64,000 nt of DNA from Centropus unirufus. Its lineage: Eukaryota; Chordata; Aves; Cuculiformes; Centropidae. The notes beneath the pieces were generated by a model that saw only the letters and a program-made list of their open reading frames with translations, made no database searches and was not told where the DNA came from. Made by a program: the position numbers and the translations under genes. Location of the stretch: assembly GCA_013397695.1 (NCBI GenBank), contig VYZI01000020.1, forward strand, positions 2,290,215 to 2,354,214. Direction: 5' to 3'. Positions 38,572 through 51,870 of this stretch are shown here, piece after piece (positions within the stretch are counted from its first letter, which is position 1; each line of letters opens with the position of its first letter).

Positions 38572-41500
38572 GGTCGCTGTTCAAATGATATTATAGAAAA
38601 AGGAATAAGGACTCAGATGAAAACCCTGTATTGCAACCTGCAGAATGGGCATATCTGTTACAAGAATGCCATGCAATTTTTCCTTGCAAGGCGTGATGAA
38701 TTTTTGCATTCCAAAACTGTAATGCCGTGTATGAAACGTGTTTATTTGCAATGTGTTTTTCCCCAAATGCACCAGTACTTCAATAATATGTGCTAAAAAC
38801 CAGATGGATTTACAGATGGAACAAAGCCATTGTGGATTTTATATCATCTTTTTGTTGTTTGAGAGGAGGTAGGGAAAATTGCCCTGATAAATAAAATTTT
38901 CAATTAATATCTAAGCACTTGCATATGGTAATCATTGGGAAAAGGCAACCATCTTATTTTTCTGCAGAGATTCCACAAAGAAAATGTGCCACACAGAAAA
39001 ATTTCTGCCAACCCATCCACACAGCAGTGGAAGCCTGAAATATCCAAAAGAAGGAAGATAGACTGCAAAAACCTATCACTCAGCTTACTCTAAAATATAA
39101 AGGAATCACATTTAAAATCTATTTCATCCCATTGATTATATGGAGCCTGAGAGATCAATGGATTTTTTTTTAATATTGAAACAGCAGTCCTTTGTATCTG
39201 ACACTTTATCAAACATTGTGCCCTGTGTCCTTTGAGCATCATTTTGTCTGTTCCCACAGGACAGCAAAACTGTGTTACAAGGAGCTATTTCTGATAGGAC
39301 ACAAAAAAAAAAAAACAACTCAAAACCCTAAAAAAAACCACATTGTGCAACTTCACACGAGACACCATCTTTCTGAATCAGTTTGCTTTTCTGAATTCTG
39401 TGGCTGAAATGCTTTTCTGCAACTTTGGGATGTTAAGATTTAGTTATTTCTTGTGAACAATATCGGAAATCAGAATATACAGCTTAGGAGTGCACTGTAT
39501 TCCTGTTTTCTGTGTGACTGTATGGATGCCTAGGCCTCTCATTCGAGGAAAAAACCTTTTTCTTTTTCACAGCCATTCAGATTTAAGCAGTTGGCAGGCA
39601 TTTCAATTCGTAATTGTGAGTAGCTGGATGTTAACCCGAACACTTGCTCTCTTTGCACATATGGAATAAGCAATAGGAGTTAAAAATAAAAGGGAAAATC
39701 CAGCTTGTTTGGATACATCAACAAATTAAGTGACTACTGCTGCCCATCAAGTCCTTCACTGAAATAGAGATTCCTTTCTCCTGGTGAGTTGCTGGTGCCA
39801 AGACTATTACATGTTGTCCCTAACATCAAATCAGCTTTCTATACTAATTAAAGCTGTTGGAATGCCCTATTGGCATCTCTTGTGCAGATTGGCTGTAGCT
39901 TTAGACATAGGAATAAATACTTGATTGTGTCAGTGTAAATTCTCAGTACCATTTATTTTGATACCTAGAATGTGGTAGAATGGGGTTTAATATTTTCAGC
40001 TCCTTTCTTCTGCTTTAATTAAAATCAATAACTGTCACCATGATAATGGATGGTCTTCCCAGGCAAGAGATATTGGCTGTTCAGAGAGAACAGAGAGTGA
40101 AGGGAAAGGAGTTGTAAGATCATGAATTGTCTTACTCACTGGATACAACGTCAGGATCTTTCAAAAATTATTTTTTTGACTTGTTACTGAAAGAAAAGGG
40201 GAAAGAATAGAGGAAAGTGGATAGTATTAAAAAATGCAAATATGTTTGATCAAGAATAGTCTACTTTTTAATAGAGTCTCAGAGCTGAATGCAGAGATCC
40301 CATTTTGAGCACTCGCCCTGACTTTTGCCAGTGCCACATTTCATACCTGAAGGGACTTTCAGACTAAATGGAAATCATGTAGAGAAGTCATTTTGAATGC
40401 TGCCCACCAGCCCTCTTAAGTTAATTTTTAAATGAATATAAGTTTTAAAATGTGCATTTGAACTAATAGTCTCCCCTGATTGCGGATATATGGAATTAAT
40501 ATGTATGGTATCATTTACACTGTGCTATACCTGGCAAATGCGGAGTCTTTCTGCCTGTGGAATTGCGTGATGCTCAGAACATGCCAGTGGTATAATATAT
40601 TTAAGAAATAAATATACCAAATGTATCCTATTAAATAAAGCAAGTTGCTCTATTAGGCTGTGTCTTTCAGAAAGATAAAATGCAGTTTGGCAGTGTCAGG
40701 AACAATTTCCTTTTTCTCTTCTTATATTACTCATTTTTAGTGGGCCAATATTTATGCTATTTCATTTTTTCACAAAACTCAACTCATCAGAAGAACTTTT
40801 TTATGATGATTTTTATTTTTAAAAATAAACTTCATGAGTGAAGATTGCTTGCTTTAAAATATGTGGCTAAGTTATGGGGGAGTGGACTGAAACTGTAAAG
40901 CGTTAAGTGGGTTCCTAAAGTGTACTAGTTTGCATTCATGGAATAATGCAGGCCTCCTGTGGGACTAGAAAAATACGGCATTGAAATTCCCATTGAATGT
41001 GCCACAGAGCAACACTGAGCCTTTAGTCTCAGTAAGGACACAGAAACCAGAGAGCCTAATTTTGATGCCAATTAAAAAAATACAGTTAGTTTTGTATGAA
41101 GTTAATTTAAACTTTATATTGGCCACAGAAAGGAAGCTGCTAATTAATTAAAAAGTAAGTTGTCATCAAGCAGCTCTTGAGCTGGGGGTTTGATTTCTCT
41201 TTCATGCTTTCTAGTCAGTATTCGCTGTATTCTCTGTAGTTGTTTTGTACTCCTGTTAAGCCAGTTGGACAACCCAGGCAGTACGGGCTTGTGATGCAGT
41301 GTGTGTTCATACTGCCATATCTAAATATTTTTCTTGATAGGCAGGGCATCTTCTGAGGCTGGTACTACTCACAGAACAATAAACACAGGGAGGGTGAAAA
41401 TAAGGGTTGGGGGAAGGTGCGGGGTGGAACTAGAGCATCACATTAGAGTTTTCCTTGAGTTTTGCTGTTTTTTTTCAAGCCCAGCTTGACACGTTTATCT

Positions 41501-42004
41501 GCAGGTATACAAAATAAGTAGAAAGCAGGTCACTGTATCCAAATGGCTGTCATCTGTTAGTTTTTCCTGCTCAGACCGTTCTCTGTACTACCTGAAATGA
41601 AACTGCATGCAGTAGTTACTTTTTGTTGCTATGACATCAGTGCTTGAAGTAATGTCACTGATTCTCACTGGGCATGATGGAGGTGGACGAGATGGACAAT
41701 TCAGGCTTATTTCAGAAATAATGAGAGCTTATAAAGAAGCTTCAGTTAAATATGGCAATACTAAAGCTGCCCATGGTTCTATTCTAGGCCCCTATTTGTA
41801 AACATTTTTTTTTTTATTTTTTATTTTTTTTAAATGAAGTGTTATAGCAGGTGGCATTTTATTTGTTGGGACATAGGCCAATGAGATCTTGGAGGAACAG
41901 TAAGGTGCCTTGTGTTAACATGCTACAACTGCTAAAAGCTGAATCAAAAACCTTTCCTTTATGCATTTCTGTGGCTTTATACACTTTGTCTTTTGCTTAA
42001 CTAG
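38572..42004. other. Unique sequence upstream of the exon candidate
   Basis: No gene or transposon is evident. There is a poly-A run near 39302-39315 and a T-rich stretch at about 41806-41832. A patch at 41080-41160 is rich in ATTA cores (ccaattaa, gttaattta, gctaattaatta). If the 42-kb exon is real, this is probably its upstream intron. Confidence 0.45.
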
Positions 42005-42196
42005 GTCTTGTGTCAGGATATCAAAGAAAAGTGTAAAGCCTCTAAATCTGAAAACGCAGAGAGAATAAAGGATCTTGCAAGGCAAGAAGATGCACTGGGA
42101 ATATTTATTGGCTGTTATTTAATTACATTTATTATAGTGTCTCTTGGAATTAACTGTTGCCTCAGAAGGAAGATAAAGGAAGTGACTTCTTGCTAG
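42005..42196 (+). CDS. Candidate terminal exon of a single-pass membrane protein
   Basis: A strong-looking acceptor, cactttgtcttttgcttaactag, ends at 42004, and its last three bases would be an in-frame stop. The open frame therefore begins exactly at the predicted exon edge, as expected of a real internal acceptor. It gives 63 codons then tag. Residues 1-31 are charged with two cysteines (C3, C10) and KDLARQED; 32-53 form one hydrophobic segment (GIFIGCYLITF, IIVSLGINCCL); 54-63 form a short basic tail, RRKIKEVTSC. With the extracellular side first, this would be a type I protein, and C51/C52 could be acylated. A possible polyadenylation signal, aataaa, lies at 43134-43139, about 0.9 kb downstream. 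I do not recognise the family, and no upstream exon could be linked. There is no ATG start in the segment, so it cannot be a complete gene. Confidence 0.45.
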   Translation, partial: VLCQDIKEKCKASKSENAERIKDLARQEDALGIFIGCYLITFIIVSLGINCCLRRKIKEVTSC

Positions 42197-45100
42197 TGAA
42201 CATCTAAAACAATGGAGATAAGAGGTGAACAAAATGAAGAGTCTTGGATTAAGTTACTTAAAACCATAAAATGCAATTTTAAAATAATCTACAGTTTTAG
42301 GAAAAAATATTTTTAACTTTTCTAACAGAAAATGGTTTAGCTCAATTGTTTATTGCTTGATGTATCTGATTGTTACTGGTTGAAGCGCACAGTAAAAACA
42401 TCTTACCATTAGATTTTGGATCTTGATCCTTGTGTTCATTCTGAACTCCTGTCCCTGTAATTTTACTGAGGTTCTGGTTGCAAGTTAGGTGCCTTTTTGA
42501 CTTTTGTGTTTTGTGTGACTTTATGATTGAGGTTATGAGGTTTAATTTAAACCACAATTTTAGTTTAGATCTCCAGAGTAAGCTTGAGCCCGAACTCATG
42601 CAGCAGAATTCATTGTCTTTTTGTAGTCTGAAGTTATCAACTCTCTTTTTGTCCTATAAAAACTGAGAACTTGAATTTTTATAGTTGCTTTCAGCACAAG
42701 CCTCTGAGACCTTTCTACATAGTTTTTGCAGTGTACTTGTGAGGTCAGTGGAAAGTCAGATGAGAGAAAAATGGAATTAAAGGAATTACTCAGGTTTTTC
42801 CTATGAGAAAACAGAAAAAAATACAGTGTCTTGGTGTTTACCCGACTCCATCCAGGCTCATCCAACACTTAAAATTCAGTCATTATACTATACCTACATT
42901 GTTCTTCAAGTGCTGTTTTAAGAAACTACCCTCAAACTCATAGGAAGCAGAGGATAGGGGAGTTCCTGGGTAGGATTAGCACTGCAGGTCACGTTAAAGT
43001 ATTTTCTGACTAGTATGGTGATTTATATTTTATCCATCCAATATATTGATTATTTATAAATTATCTCTATTCTTGCTAACAGAATGTGAGGAATAATGGA
43101 GATGATTTCATGCATCAGAGTATCCACTCACACAATAAAGTACCGAGAGAGGGAACATAATCGGGGAATATAGGAAGTCTGGAGCAGAGTCTGGTGTTGA
43201 AACTAGGGGTAACTTTACGAAAAAAAACCCAGTCTCAAACAAACTACAAATAACTGAAAACTCAAGATTGAAATATCCCTTCTATTTCACTTTTCTTTTT
43301 TTTTCCCCTCATCTCCCATTCCATCTGAACGTGTCTGTCTTTCATGTTAATTTTAATGCAAACCTTTTTTGTTTTGGTTTGTTTTTTTTTAAGGTTACGT
43401 AGTGTCTGCAGTGTCTGCAGCTCAGTGCATTGGAGTGCCTAGCAATCTGGGGCAGACAAGTTATATATCAGTAATTTAATAAGTCATTCATAAAAAAAAC
43501 CAGCATCGATTTATTTTGTTTTATAATTGACTAGTGTCAGCTGTGTGAGCAATCTATCTGCCAGCTATTGTCACCGTTCTTTCTGGACAAGCTCATTTAT
43601 CTTGGTTAGTAAACAACTTAAAAGGCAAAGGAGGTGAATGGCTTATGGGATTGTTTTTAGGACACAGAATCTTTGATGTCTTGGGTAAATCCAGGCCAAG
43701 CCACTTACTGGAAATCTACCACTAGTAGGCAGTCAGGGGATGCAGATATATATAAAGCTGTTATTAGACAGGTGAGAGTGGAACAGGCAGCTGTCACAGC
43801 TGGGAGGTCTGCACAGTTCAATCAATCAAATTCAAGATGTCTTCAGAGAAAACAATAAAGGTGCAAACTTGTAAATTCTGATAATCATCAATATTTGAGG
43901 TGCATGTGTAGTGTCTATAAAAAGTTTAAGGGCCAATGACAGGAAATCTGAATCATAAATATGATTCTAAAACTCTTTCCCTTTTTAATCCTCAATGCTT
44001 TGGTATTGGGAATGCTTTGTATAGTCTGACATGAAACAATATCATTTTTTTATATGAAAAGCAGTTAAAATAAGTTTAAAAACTAGTAAATGGGTCATTT
44101 AGCTTTTCATTCACTTAGTTTCTTGTGCCATCAGTTCAGCAGTGCTATAACAACAAATAGCACAGCAACGTGGAAATGAAATAGTTTAGCATGGATACAC
44201 AAATATGTTGGATGGTGGGGAAGGGCATTTTCTGTAGAAGAACCACAGAAAAACCACTAAAAGTTGAAAACATATAATCTGCTGGTATGGAAGCCAGCAG
44301 GAGCTTACAAAGCATTTCTAAGGCCATTTAAAAATGACCGTATTTCCCAGTAGAACTCATTGCCTTAAGAGCACCCCTGTGGACTCAAAGAACCCCAGTT
44401 ACGCTTGAGGAGTATCTCAAGGGTAGGCGTTTCCTCTGTTTCTGAAAGGAGCATCGCTTTTCTCTTTTTCTCATGGCAGCACATGCTTAAAAGAGTGTGT
44501 TCAAAGGAGAAAAATTTATATATCTTATAGATATAACTTGCTATTTTAACACCTACAAAGCTACTTGTCATGTTGGTTGTAGATCTTGGATGACTGAGAT
44601 GCTTGAATCATTGAGACTGATAATGGAAAACTATTAGGATTATGTCTACTAGTCAGTATTCAGACTGCAATAAATCTCTCTACTCCTATTGTCCCTTTTT
44701 TGCTCAGGTCGTGTATTTCCACTGTACTCTTCTCTTTTCCTCCAGAAGACCGTTTCACAATTTTCTTGTATGAATAAGCAAACATTAGGTTGTCTGTTGT
44801 TTTTTTTTTATTTCTTCTCTGAAATAGACAGTGATAGAAATCTGTATTTCTCAGATGAAATAAGCTGCTGAGTGAGCCTTCAAATCTGTTCTGTGGAAAT
44901 ACTCTTCACCTTCACAAATAAAAAAAAAACCCAATGAGCTATAAAACTTCTGCTTTCTTACTATTCATTCTTTGCAACATAGAACACAATATATGGTAAA
45001 AACTCCATGAAATAGAGGTCATCAAAGAAGTATAACAAGCCAGTTAGAGGTTTTCCTAGGAAGCTATCAAAGCAAGGAGTACAGGGTGTACTATGTGCAG

Positions 45101-45582
45101 ATGATACTTACTATTTCTGCTACTACAGCTACAGAAATCTCATGAGGGGCATTTTTTTTTCCTCAGTGTGCAAGGTGTCATAGCGTGGAAGTCTTTTGTT
45201 GGAAGGTAGTGGTATGGGTATGTGAACATTTAAAAGCTACTGTTAGAAAACACTAGGGAACAGGGCTCCTATCTTCTCTGTTTAATTCCATGGGACTGTC
45301 CCTGTTCTCTTAGCATACCTAAAATAAGTGAGCTTGGAGAGGGTTTAACCACAGCAATTGCGGTATGGGCTTGACCTAGAAAACAGGGAAATTATGAACC
45401 TCTTGATCTAAACAAAAGCAATGCCCTCCACCCCCAAAACCAAAACCTAGAAGGTCTTATCACACCCAAATTAAAGAAGCATGAGACAAAAAGAGTGGAT
45501 CATTTTCTTCTAATGAGTTGTCAAACTACACTACACTCATACTTCTTGAATGCTGGTAGATATGTGTATGGCAGTGAAAGGC
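42197..45582. other. Possible 3' UTR, then unique sequence
   Basis: If the 42-kb exon is real, its 3' UTR would begin here; aataaa motifs occur at 43134-43139 and near 43851. At 43402-43419 the 9-base unit gtgtctgca is present twice in tandem, right after a T/G tract at about 43368-43391. No transposon was recognised. Confidence 0.35.
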
Positions 45583-45618
45583 TTCACAAAAAAATTCACA
45601 AGAAAGTTCACAAGAAAA
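45583..45618. repeat. 12-bp minisatellite, three units
   Basis: Three head-to-tail units of ttcacaa(a/g)aaa(a/g) lie at 45583-45594, 45595-45606 and 45607-45618. They differ by one or two bases. In the open frame that crosses them they read as an HKK-hydrophobic repeat, but I do not think that frame is a gene. Confidence 0.9.
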
Positions 45619-48600
45619 TTCCATGGGTGCCACTATGTTTTCAAGAAGGTCAGTCAAAGGCTGAAGTGGCTTTGAGGAGGTCATCACCATATTCCTGATA
45701 TAGTAAGCCCTGAATAGAAGGCAGATGTCAGTCTTTCCTGAGGTGTTAATCCTCCACAGGAGCAAGGTGTGATTGTTCCCAAACCTAGAGTTCTTAGTTC
45801 TTGCAAATTTGGGGTTTTCTGCCCTACTTCTTGGAAGGTATTGAAATCTGCAGGGATTTGTTAGCTCACATATATTTGAGTTTAATTGTCACTGGTACAG
45901 ATGCATCAGAAAATACCCTGCGGCAACTGGCAGCTTTGTAAATGGATAGCATTTTGCAAATCATGTATGTTGACTTCTCTAAGCATTCTTACTATTTCAC
46001 TCACAGAAAGAGCAACTTCAGATAAAAAAAGCTAACTATGGAGCAAGTAAGCATGGTTTTAATAGGAGAAAAGATGATCCCTATACCACCTTTGTGAGGA
46101 AGATTTCTGTAAGAAGTGGTCTAAGCGTTGATAATTGCTAGCTTTTCTCCTTCACCTTCTGCTCATTCGATGTTCATCCATCAGAAAAGGCAGAAGAGTT
46201 TAAGCTATTGATTATTCTCGATTCTAGGTATCACTAACGTATGTAGTTTTGCTTCTCAGAGGTTTTTTTTAATTACCAGGTAACATTTTTTATTATTCTT
46301 TTAAGGAGGGACAAGAAGGAAGCTAATTACAATTTTTGCTAATAAACCAAGTTCTACTGTGTAAGTATTAGCTGGAGTAAAACTAGTAGCTAAATGTTTC
46401 CCCTTATATTCAGGTATCCTTAACATCAGGCTCAACATTGTCTTTAACAAGCTTGCACCACCATAACTCTGTTTATACATAGCGCTAAAAGTCAAGAATA
46501 GAGCACAAAAGAGACTTCTAAACAGCTGTTGAAGATTATAAACTGATTTCATGTCGTAACTAGATCCATAGCTTTCTGCTTCATTTGCTGTAACACTCAA
46601 CTCATTAGGTCACTCCTGGGAAGGCATCTACTGTGGTGTTGAGACAAAATCACACATACACCATGTGGCGTATAAAGCAATTATCTGTTATTAATACACA
46701 CAGTAACGGGATGAAACTAACACAGTGGTGGGTGGAGATTTTATGTTCACTGTCTCTGGTGTTTTCCCACAATGAGTGTGTGATGGCCAAACATCTTTCA
46801 GTCAGGGGTGGAAGAATAAAACTTCACAACATTGTGGGATGGAATGATCCATGGTTTTACTGAGCTGCTATTTCCTCCTCTCTGTTTTTTAACTCAAGTT
46901 TCTTGTTTTATCCCTACTGTCTTTTACTGACTCTTTGATCTTGCTTCTGACTTGAAAATCATTACTAAACTTTCAGCTTGAACCTTTTATTTCTGTACTC
47001 TCTCTTTACATACATGTTCTCTTATTTGCCTTGGTAGTTTACAAGTTCTCTTGCCTTTAAGGAAAAACAAAACATTAGAAGTACTGCTAAACTTATTACA
47101 GGCATACAAACAGTGCTTGAACCTAAATGGAAACTTCCAATTTCCTGAATTATGTTGTGCAGCTGTGATGCCAATAGCCTTTAGTTACAATTGTTATATC
47201 ACAACTGAAAATTCAGTTGAAATTTAACACTAATAGGTTATATAGAGCTCAAAGGCTGCTTCACCGTTTTGTAATCAGACTGAAGTAATTTCTTATTTCA
47301 AAGCTATCTAGATTCAACACCCTTGACTCATTTAGCAAATATAGTTTGTTAGTACCACATGTAAAAGTGGTCATTCCCCAGGTGTGGTGTTGCTAGGTCA
47401 CGGAAGCATGTGCACAGTAGTTTTCAGTTGTTAAATATGTTCATTCAAAACCTTTAAATTTTATATAACTTGAGGTTCTTTTGGGGTGGTTTCTGTGGGG
47501 GATTGTTTGTTTGTTTTTGTGTAAAGCATGATTCTACGATCAAAAAATTTTGAGAAAGTTTGCCAGGAAAATGGTAAAACTTTCCCTCGTGATTAGTGTT
47601 GATTTTGTCAAAGACTAATCCTTATAACTCAAGCAAGAAAAATAATCCTCAGACTTCTGCTAATGTGATATCTTCATGTATGATTTTTCATTGCCCTTGT
47701 TTTAATGTCAAAAAGTAAACACTTGTTAAATGGATCCTAGAATCCTGAGCTCCATTTAAAGAAGGGATGGCTAATTTTAATGCTGTTATTTTCAAGCCAT
47801 AAATTTCACAGATTATGAGTATGAATAGCTGGAAGCAATGTTCTCTTTTCTTGGTTTTAAATTTCACTGCTGTTCTTTTCATGGTGTCATTCTTATACTT
47901 CTGAAAGGAAAAAAGAAAGACTGCTTGTCACAGGAAAACTTCATAATGCCTCACAGAGGAAACCTACCTACTTCACTTATTCGTAGGACAAATAATTTGG
48001 GGGCTTTAAACCCATTTTAGGCATGCTGTTCTCTTCTATTTACACTTTATGACCTTTGTAGCCGCCTTCTTAAAATGTGATTTCTCTGATGAAAGCGTAA
48101 AACCTTTTCAAAACAAACCACAAACCATTTGACTACTGGTTATCTGTTTTCTGACTAATTTAGTGTTCACAGCATGAGAAATACGACCATGATATGTAGC
48201 ACTTTGCTTAGTAGTCGAGTGAGAGGAAGTTTATTTCCCCTGAATGCTGTGGACAGGGAAAGAGAGCAAAATTTATGTGTTACTTCCACAACTTTTTGGC
48301 ATCATTTTGCTATTAAGTTGCCACTTTTTCTTGAATGCCATTTAAGAACATACCAAAATTTCTCTTGCCTTAAAAAAAAATAATATGTTTTTAACTTTAT
48401 TGATTATGCTTATATCCTTCTTTACTCTGAAAATTTCATAGATCTTATTGCTAAGGAGAGGAAATAGCCAGCATGGTGAAGTTTTGCAAGGTGCTTCTGA
48501 ACACAGAGAGGTTCTTTTATTTCTCATTAAACAACAAAAAAAAAGAATGAGATTCATCAGCAAATATTCAAATATTCCCAAATTGCTTTTTCCTTTGCTG

Positions 48601-51359
48601 AACATCCAGATACTAAACAGTTGTTATGAAGAGATAATTCAATGGGCACATTGTTATTAATCTTTTTCAGCTCCGAGTTCTCTGTTCACCTAACTTTGCC
48701 ACCCGGTCCACTGTAATGTTTGTGTCATCTTAGTCTACACTGTAATCTCTCACATGGAGGTGTTTAAATACCCAATGTTGAAACCCTCTGGTTTGACTCC
48801 CCAGAAAATCCAAGCATGGTGATGTGACCAAATTCTCACTAAATATATATTCTTAGTAAATTAATCTGGACTTCATGATGACTGATGAATGTTACATTGC
48901 AGGTTTTGTATATTCAGAAATATTTGTGGTTTGGTGCTTTGTCTTCATTTTCTATTTCATCCTTTTTTTTTTCCTGCAGACGACACACATGAATAAATGC
49001 TTTTCTAATCTAGCAGTTTACTACATCTGTGTCTCTCGGCTTGTTTATTATCTTCTCTCTGTAGAAAGAGGAATCTTTGTGAACCTCTGGCTTCCTGCTA
49101 GGAGTTGTTTACAACTAATGTCTTCCCTAATCTCTTTTCTTTTTGATGTGGATTGGAAGGGGACTCTACTTTTATTTTTAAGACCACTTTTCTTTCCTCA
49201 ACAGTATCTCTGGGGATTATTTCTCTTCCTTTTTCACTCTCTCCTCAACACAACTGTTTAAAATATGTCTTTCAGTTCTTTACGCAAGCTTCTCTCAAAA
49301 TATAGGAAATTACTTTTAAATACTCTCCAACATGCTGTTCAAAACCTGCAAAAAATAGCAACTTTCCCTTTTGGTCATTTTCTGACAGTTTTTTCCTCAT
49401 TTTGTTCTCTTCTTGGGAGAAGTAGTGTTGGTTGGTGAAGTTTGAAAGGGTGGATTTTCCTAACCAGCTGCCATTTTTATTCTTAGACATAGTGAAGACT
49501 TGATTGCTATCTTGGTCTAGTTTATCTCTGAGATCTAGCGATTGGACCATTATGTACTGGCTACCATTAGTGTAGACTTCCAGAAAAAATGTATCAGGGT
49601 GGTAGCTTGCATTAAAAATTGTATTCAGTATATAAGCATTAATCATCAGTGATTTCATATTGCTGGTGATTGCTTCATATCATGATTGGAGAAAACTCAC
49701 TTGTCTTATTTCATCTATGTACTTATTTTTCTATTCTGTTTGGTGTATTTCATATTGAAAAGAGTAGGGCATACTATATTGATAAACATGATATGCTTGT
49801 CCTTTCTTTCCCCATAGTCTTATAAAATAAAAACACCTGACTTCTCTCTTTCTCCTTTTAAATCTGGTTGGTAGTTCTGTAGCAACTGAGCTATCCAAGG
49901 CAAAAATTAATAGCTACAATTTGTTAACTAGAATGGAAACTCATGCAAACTGCTTGCAATAAAATCTTTCAGTGTTCTCCTCTTAGACAGAAATCTAAAA
50001 ACACCACTTGTTATAATAATACTTTCATCTCATATTTTCAGTTATTTTCAGGAGAACAAAAAAAATTCTTGGTGATTCAGTGCCCTCTTCTGAAGTAAGG
50101 CAAAGCCAATTAAATAATCTGAAACGATCACTGCTTGTGATGGTTCTTATGAGTCTTAGGGAATTATTTGTGTTATTTAGCTGTAAGGTGTTAGATTAAG
50201 CTGCCAGACCGGGTGAGATTCTAGAGAAACCACAGTATTGATTCCTCCAGAAAATGGTTGTGCCAGAAAGTGGTAGGTCTAATTCCTGTTTTTTCTGATC
50301 GTAAAAGAAGCCCAGGAGAACTAACCTTATATTCTGGATGCCTAAACTAGACATTTAAAGCTAAAGGAATATTCCCCATTTTGTCTTCATTTCCTCTTCT
50401 TTTCCATTCCCCATCATTATATGCTTAATTCATAATATGTCAGATTTGTGGCTCATATATAGTGTCTTGTTAATCCAAGCATGGCTATAAGCTTTTAGGG
50501 GTTATTTTTGGCCATCTGGAACATGAACTTTAATCCTCACAAGCTGTATTTTAAAAGGGCTAATAGACTCATTTTGCAAAGTTTAATTTGACAGAAGAGT
50601 GGTTTTATCTGTTATACCAATTAGAGTGGAGTCTATTTGTTATCAGTCAATTGTTTATGCTAAGTACTATAACTGCTAAATGCATTGTCTTGCCATACGG
50701 TGGCCATTCTGTCATTGTCTCTCTCTTCAAATACACCTTCTTTTTCGGAGAACCTATATCTTCTGCTCAGAGCATGCTAATGAGAAATATAACTCTGAAA
50801 GATAATCAGGAACATAGCCCACAAAACAATGATGAATGTGGTGATTTAATTTAGCAGAACAGAAAACAAAATGAGGATGATGTTATTCTGCCAGAATTGT
50901 CAAGAACAATTTTTTTAAAAAAAATTAACTAACTAGGAAGAGTTGTTCCTGTTATTCTAAAACAATAAAAACATCATGTCCAGTTCATGTTCACTTATCC
51001 TGGCAAATCCACTGCTCCAGAGAGCAAGGACCTGCTTTGTGTCACTATGCTTCTCAAAATAATAATTTGCAAGAGATTTTTGTGGGCTATTCTGCATTTT
51101 TTTGTGTGAGGAGGATTATGTTTTGGTAGTTTGAAGCTTTCTGCATATATATATTAAAGGTTTTGGTGTTGGCCCTACAGAAATGTTTAAGTATGGAATT
51201 AATACTGAGCTTCCCAGTATTGCAAAATGAGTACAAATTAATGTTAGAAATAGAAATACTTCCTTTTTCTCATTCGTCTGAGTTTTTCCTGAGCCCTAAC
51301 AATTGCTATCGATTACAGCAGCTATGAAGGCTCCATAATAAATTTTGTAATCAACCAGA
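45619..51359. other. Unique sequence, no gene supported
   Basis: Two 128-codon open frames on opposite strands (48875-49261 + and 49272-49658 -) lack recognisable motifs and splice sites, and are of a length chance can give here. No transposon was seen before the LTR at 51360. Confidence 0.45.
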
Positions 51360-51870
51360 TGTCACAGGTCAGCCCTAGCCAGCAACAAAGAACCACATGG
51401 CTCTTGCTCACATGGCTCTGGCAGGATGAAGTGGAGAATCAGAAGCAAAGACAGTAAAAATCTTGGGTTAGGATAAAACAGTTTAACAGGACAGGAAAGG
51501 GAGAGAAAAAACACCAATAAGGACAATTAAAGCATATACAAGGCAAATGATACACAGTGCAAACAGCTCACCAGCCCGTTCACAGATGCCCAATATCTTC
51601 CTGAACCAGAATCCAGAGCCTTGCTTCCAAGCTGTGCACCTGATCCATGATTCCAAGGTGTAACGCCAAGGCACATTTATCAAGCTGCAAGCCAAGCTAC
51701 AACGCTTCCCCTCTGCCCCCCTCTCACCCTCTCCTCCGCCTCTACCCCACACACATACACCCATGCAGAGCTATCAAATATCCATATGGTCAGTTTGTGT
51801 CAACTGCCCCAGCTGTGCCCCCTCCCAGCTTCTTGCAAAAATTAACTCTATTCCAGCCAAACTCAGGGCA
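51360..51870 (+). mobile_element. Avian endogenous retrovirus solo LTR
   Basis: This is a nearly full LTR of the same family as the fragment at 2.6 kb. It can be bounded by tgtcacagg at the 5' side and a ca dinucleotide at 51869-51870, the usual TG...CA ends. Recognisable blocks, in order, are 'caggtcagccctagccag' (51366-51383), 'ggataaaacagtttaacagg' near 51471, the 'gtcagtttgtgtcaactg' and 'cccctcccagcttcttg' blocks at 51789-51836, and 'attaactctattccagcc' (51841-51858). The part normally lying between the last two blocks is deleted. I found no target-site duplication and no retroviral genes beside it, so it is an aged solo LTR. Open frames at 51647-51895 and 51763-52059 overlap it and are not genes. 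The class (ERVL-like) is my best guess. Confidence 0.87.

Noticed and set aside
47515..47550. 'atgattctacgatc' as a CR1 end
   Set aside because: The preceding sequence is a T/G tract and does not match CR1.
49272..49658. 128-codon minus-strand frame
   Set aside because: The peptide is not implausible, but no motif or splice signals were found, and the length is expected by chance.
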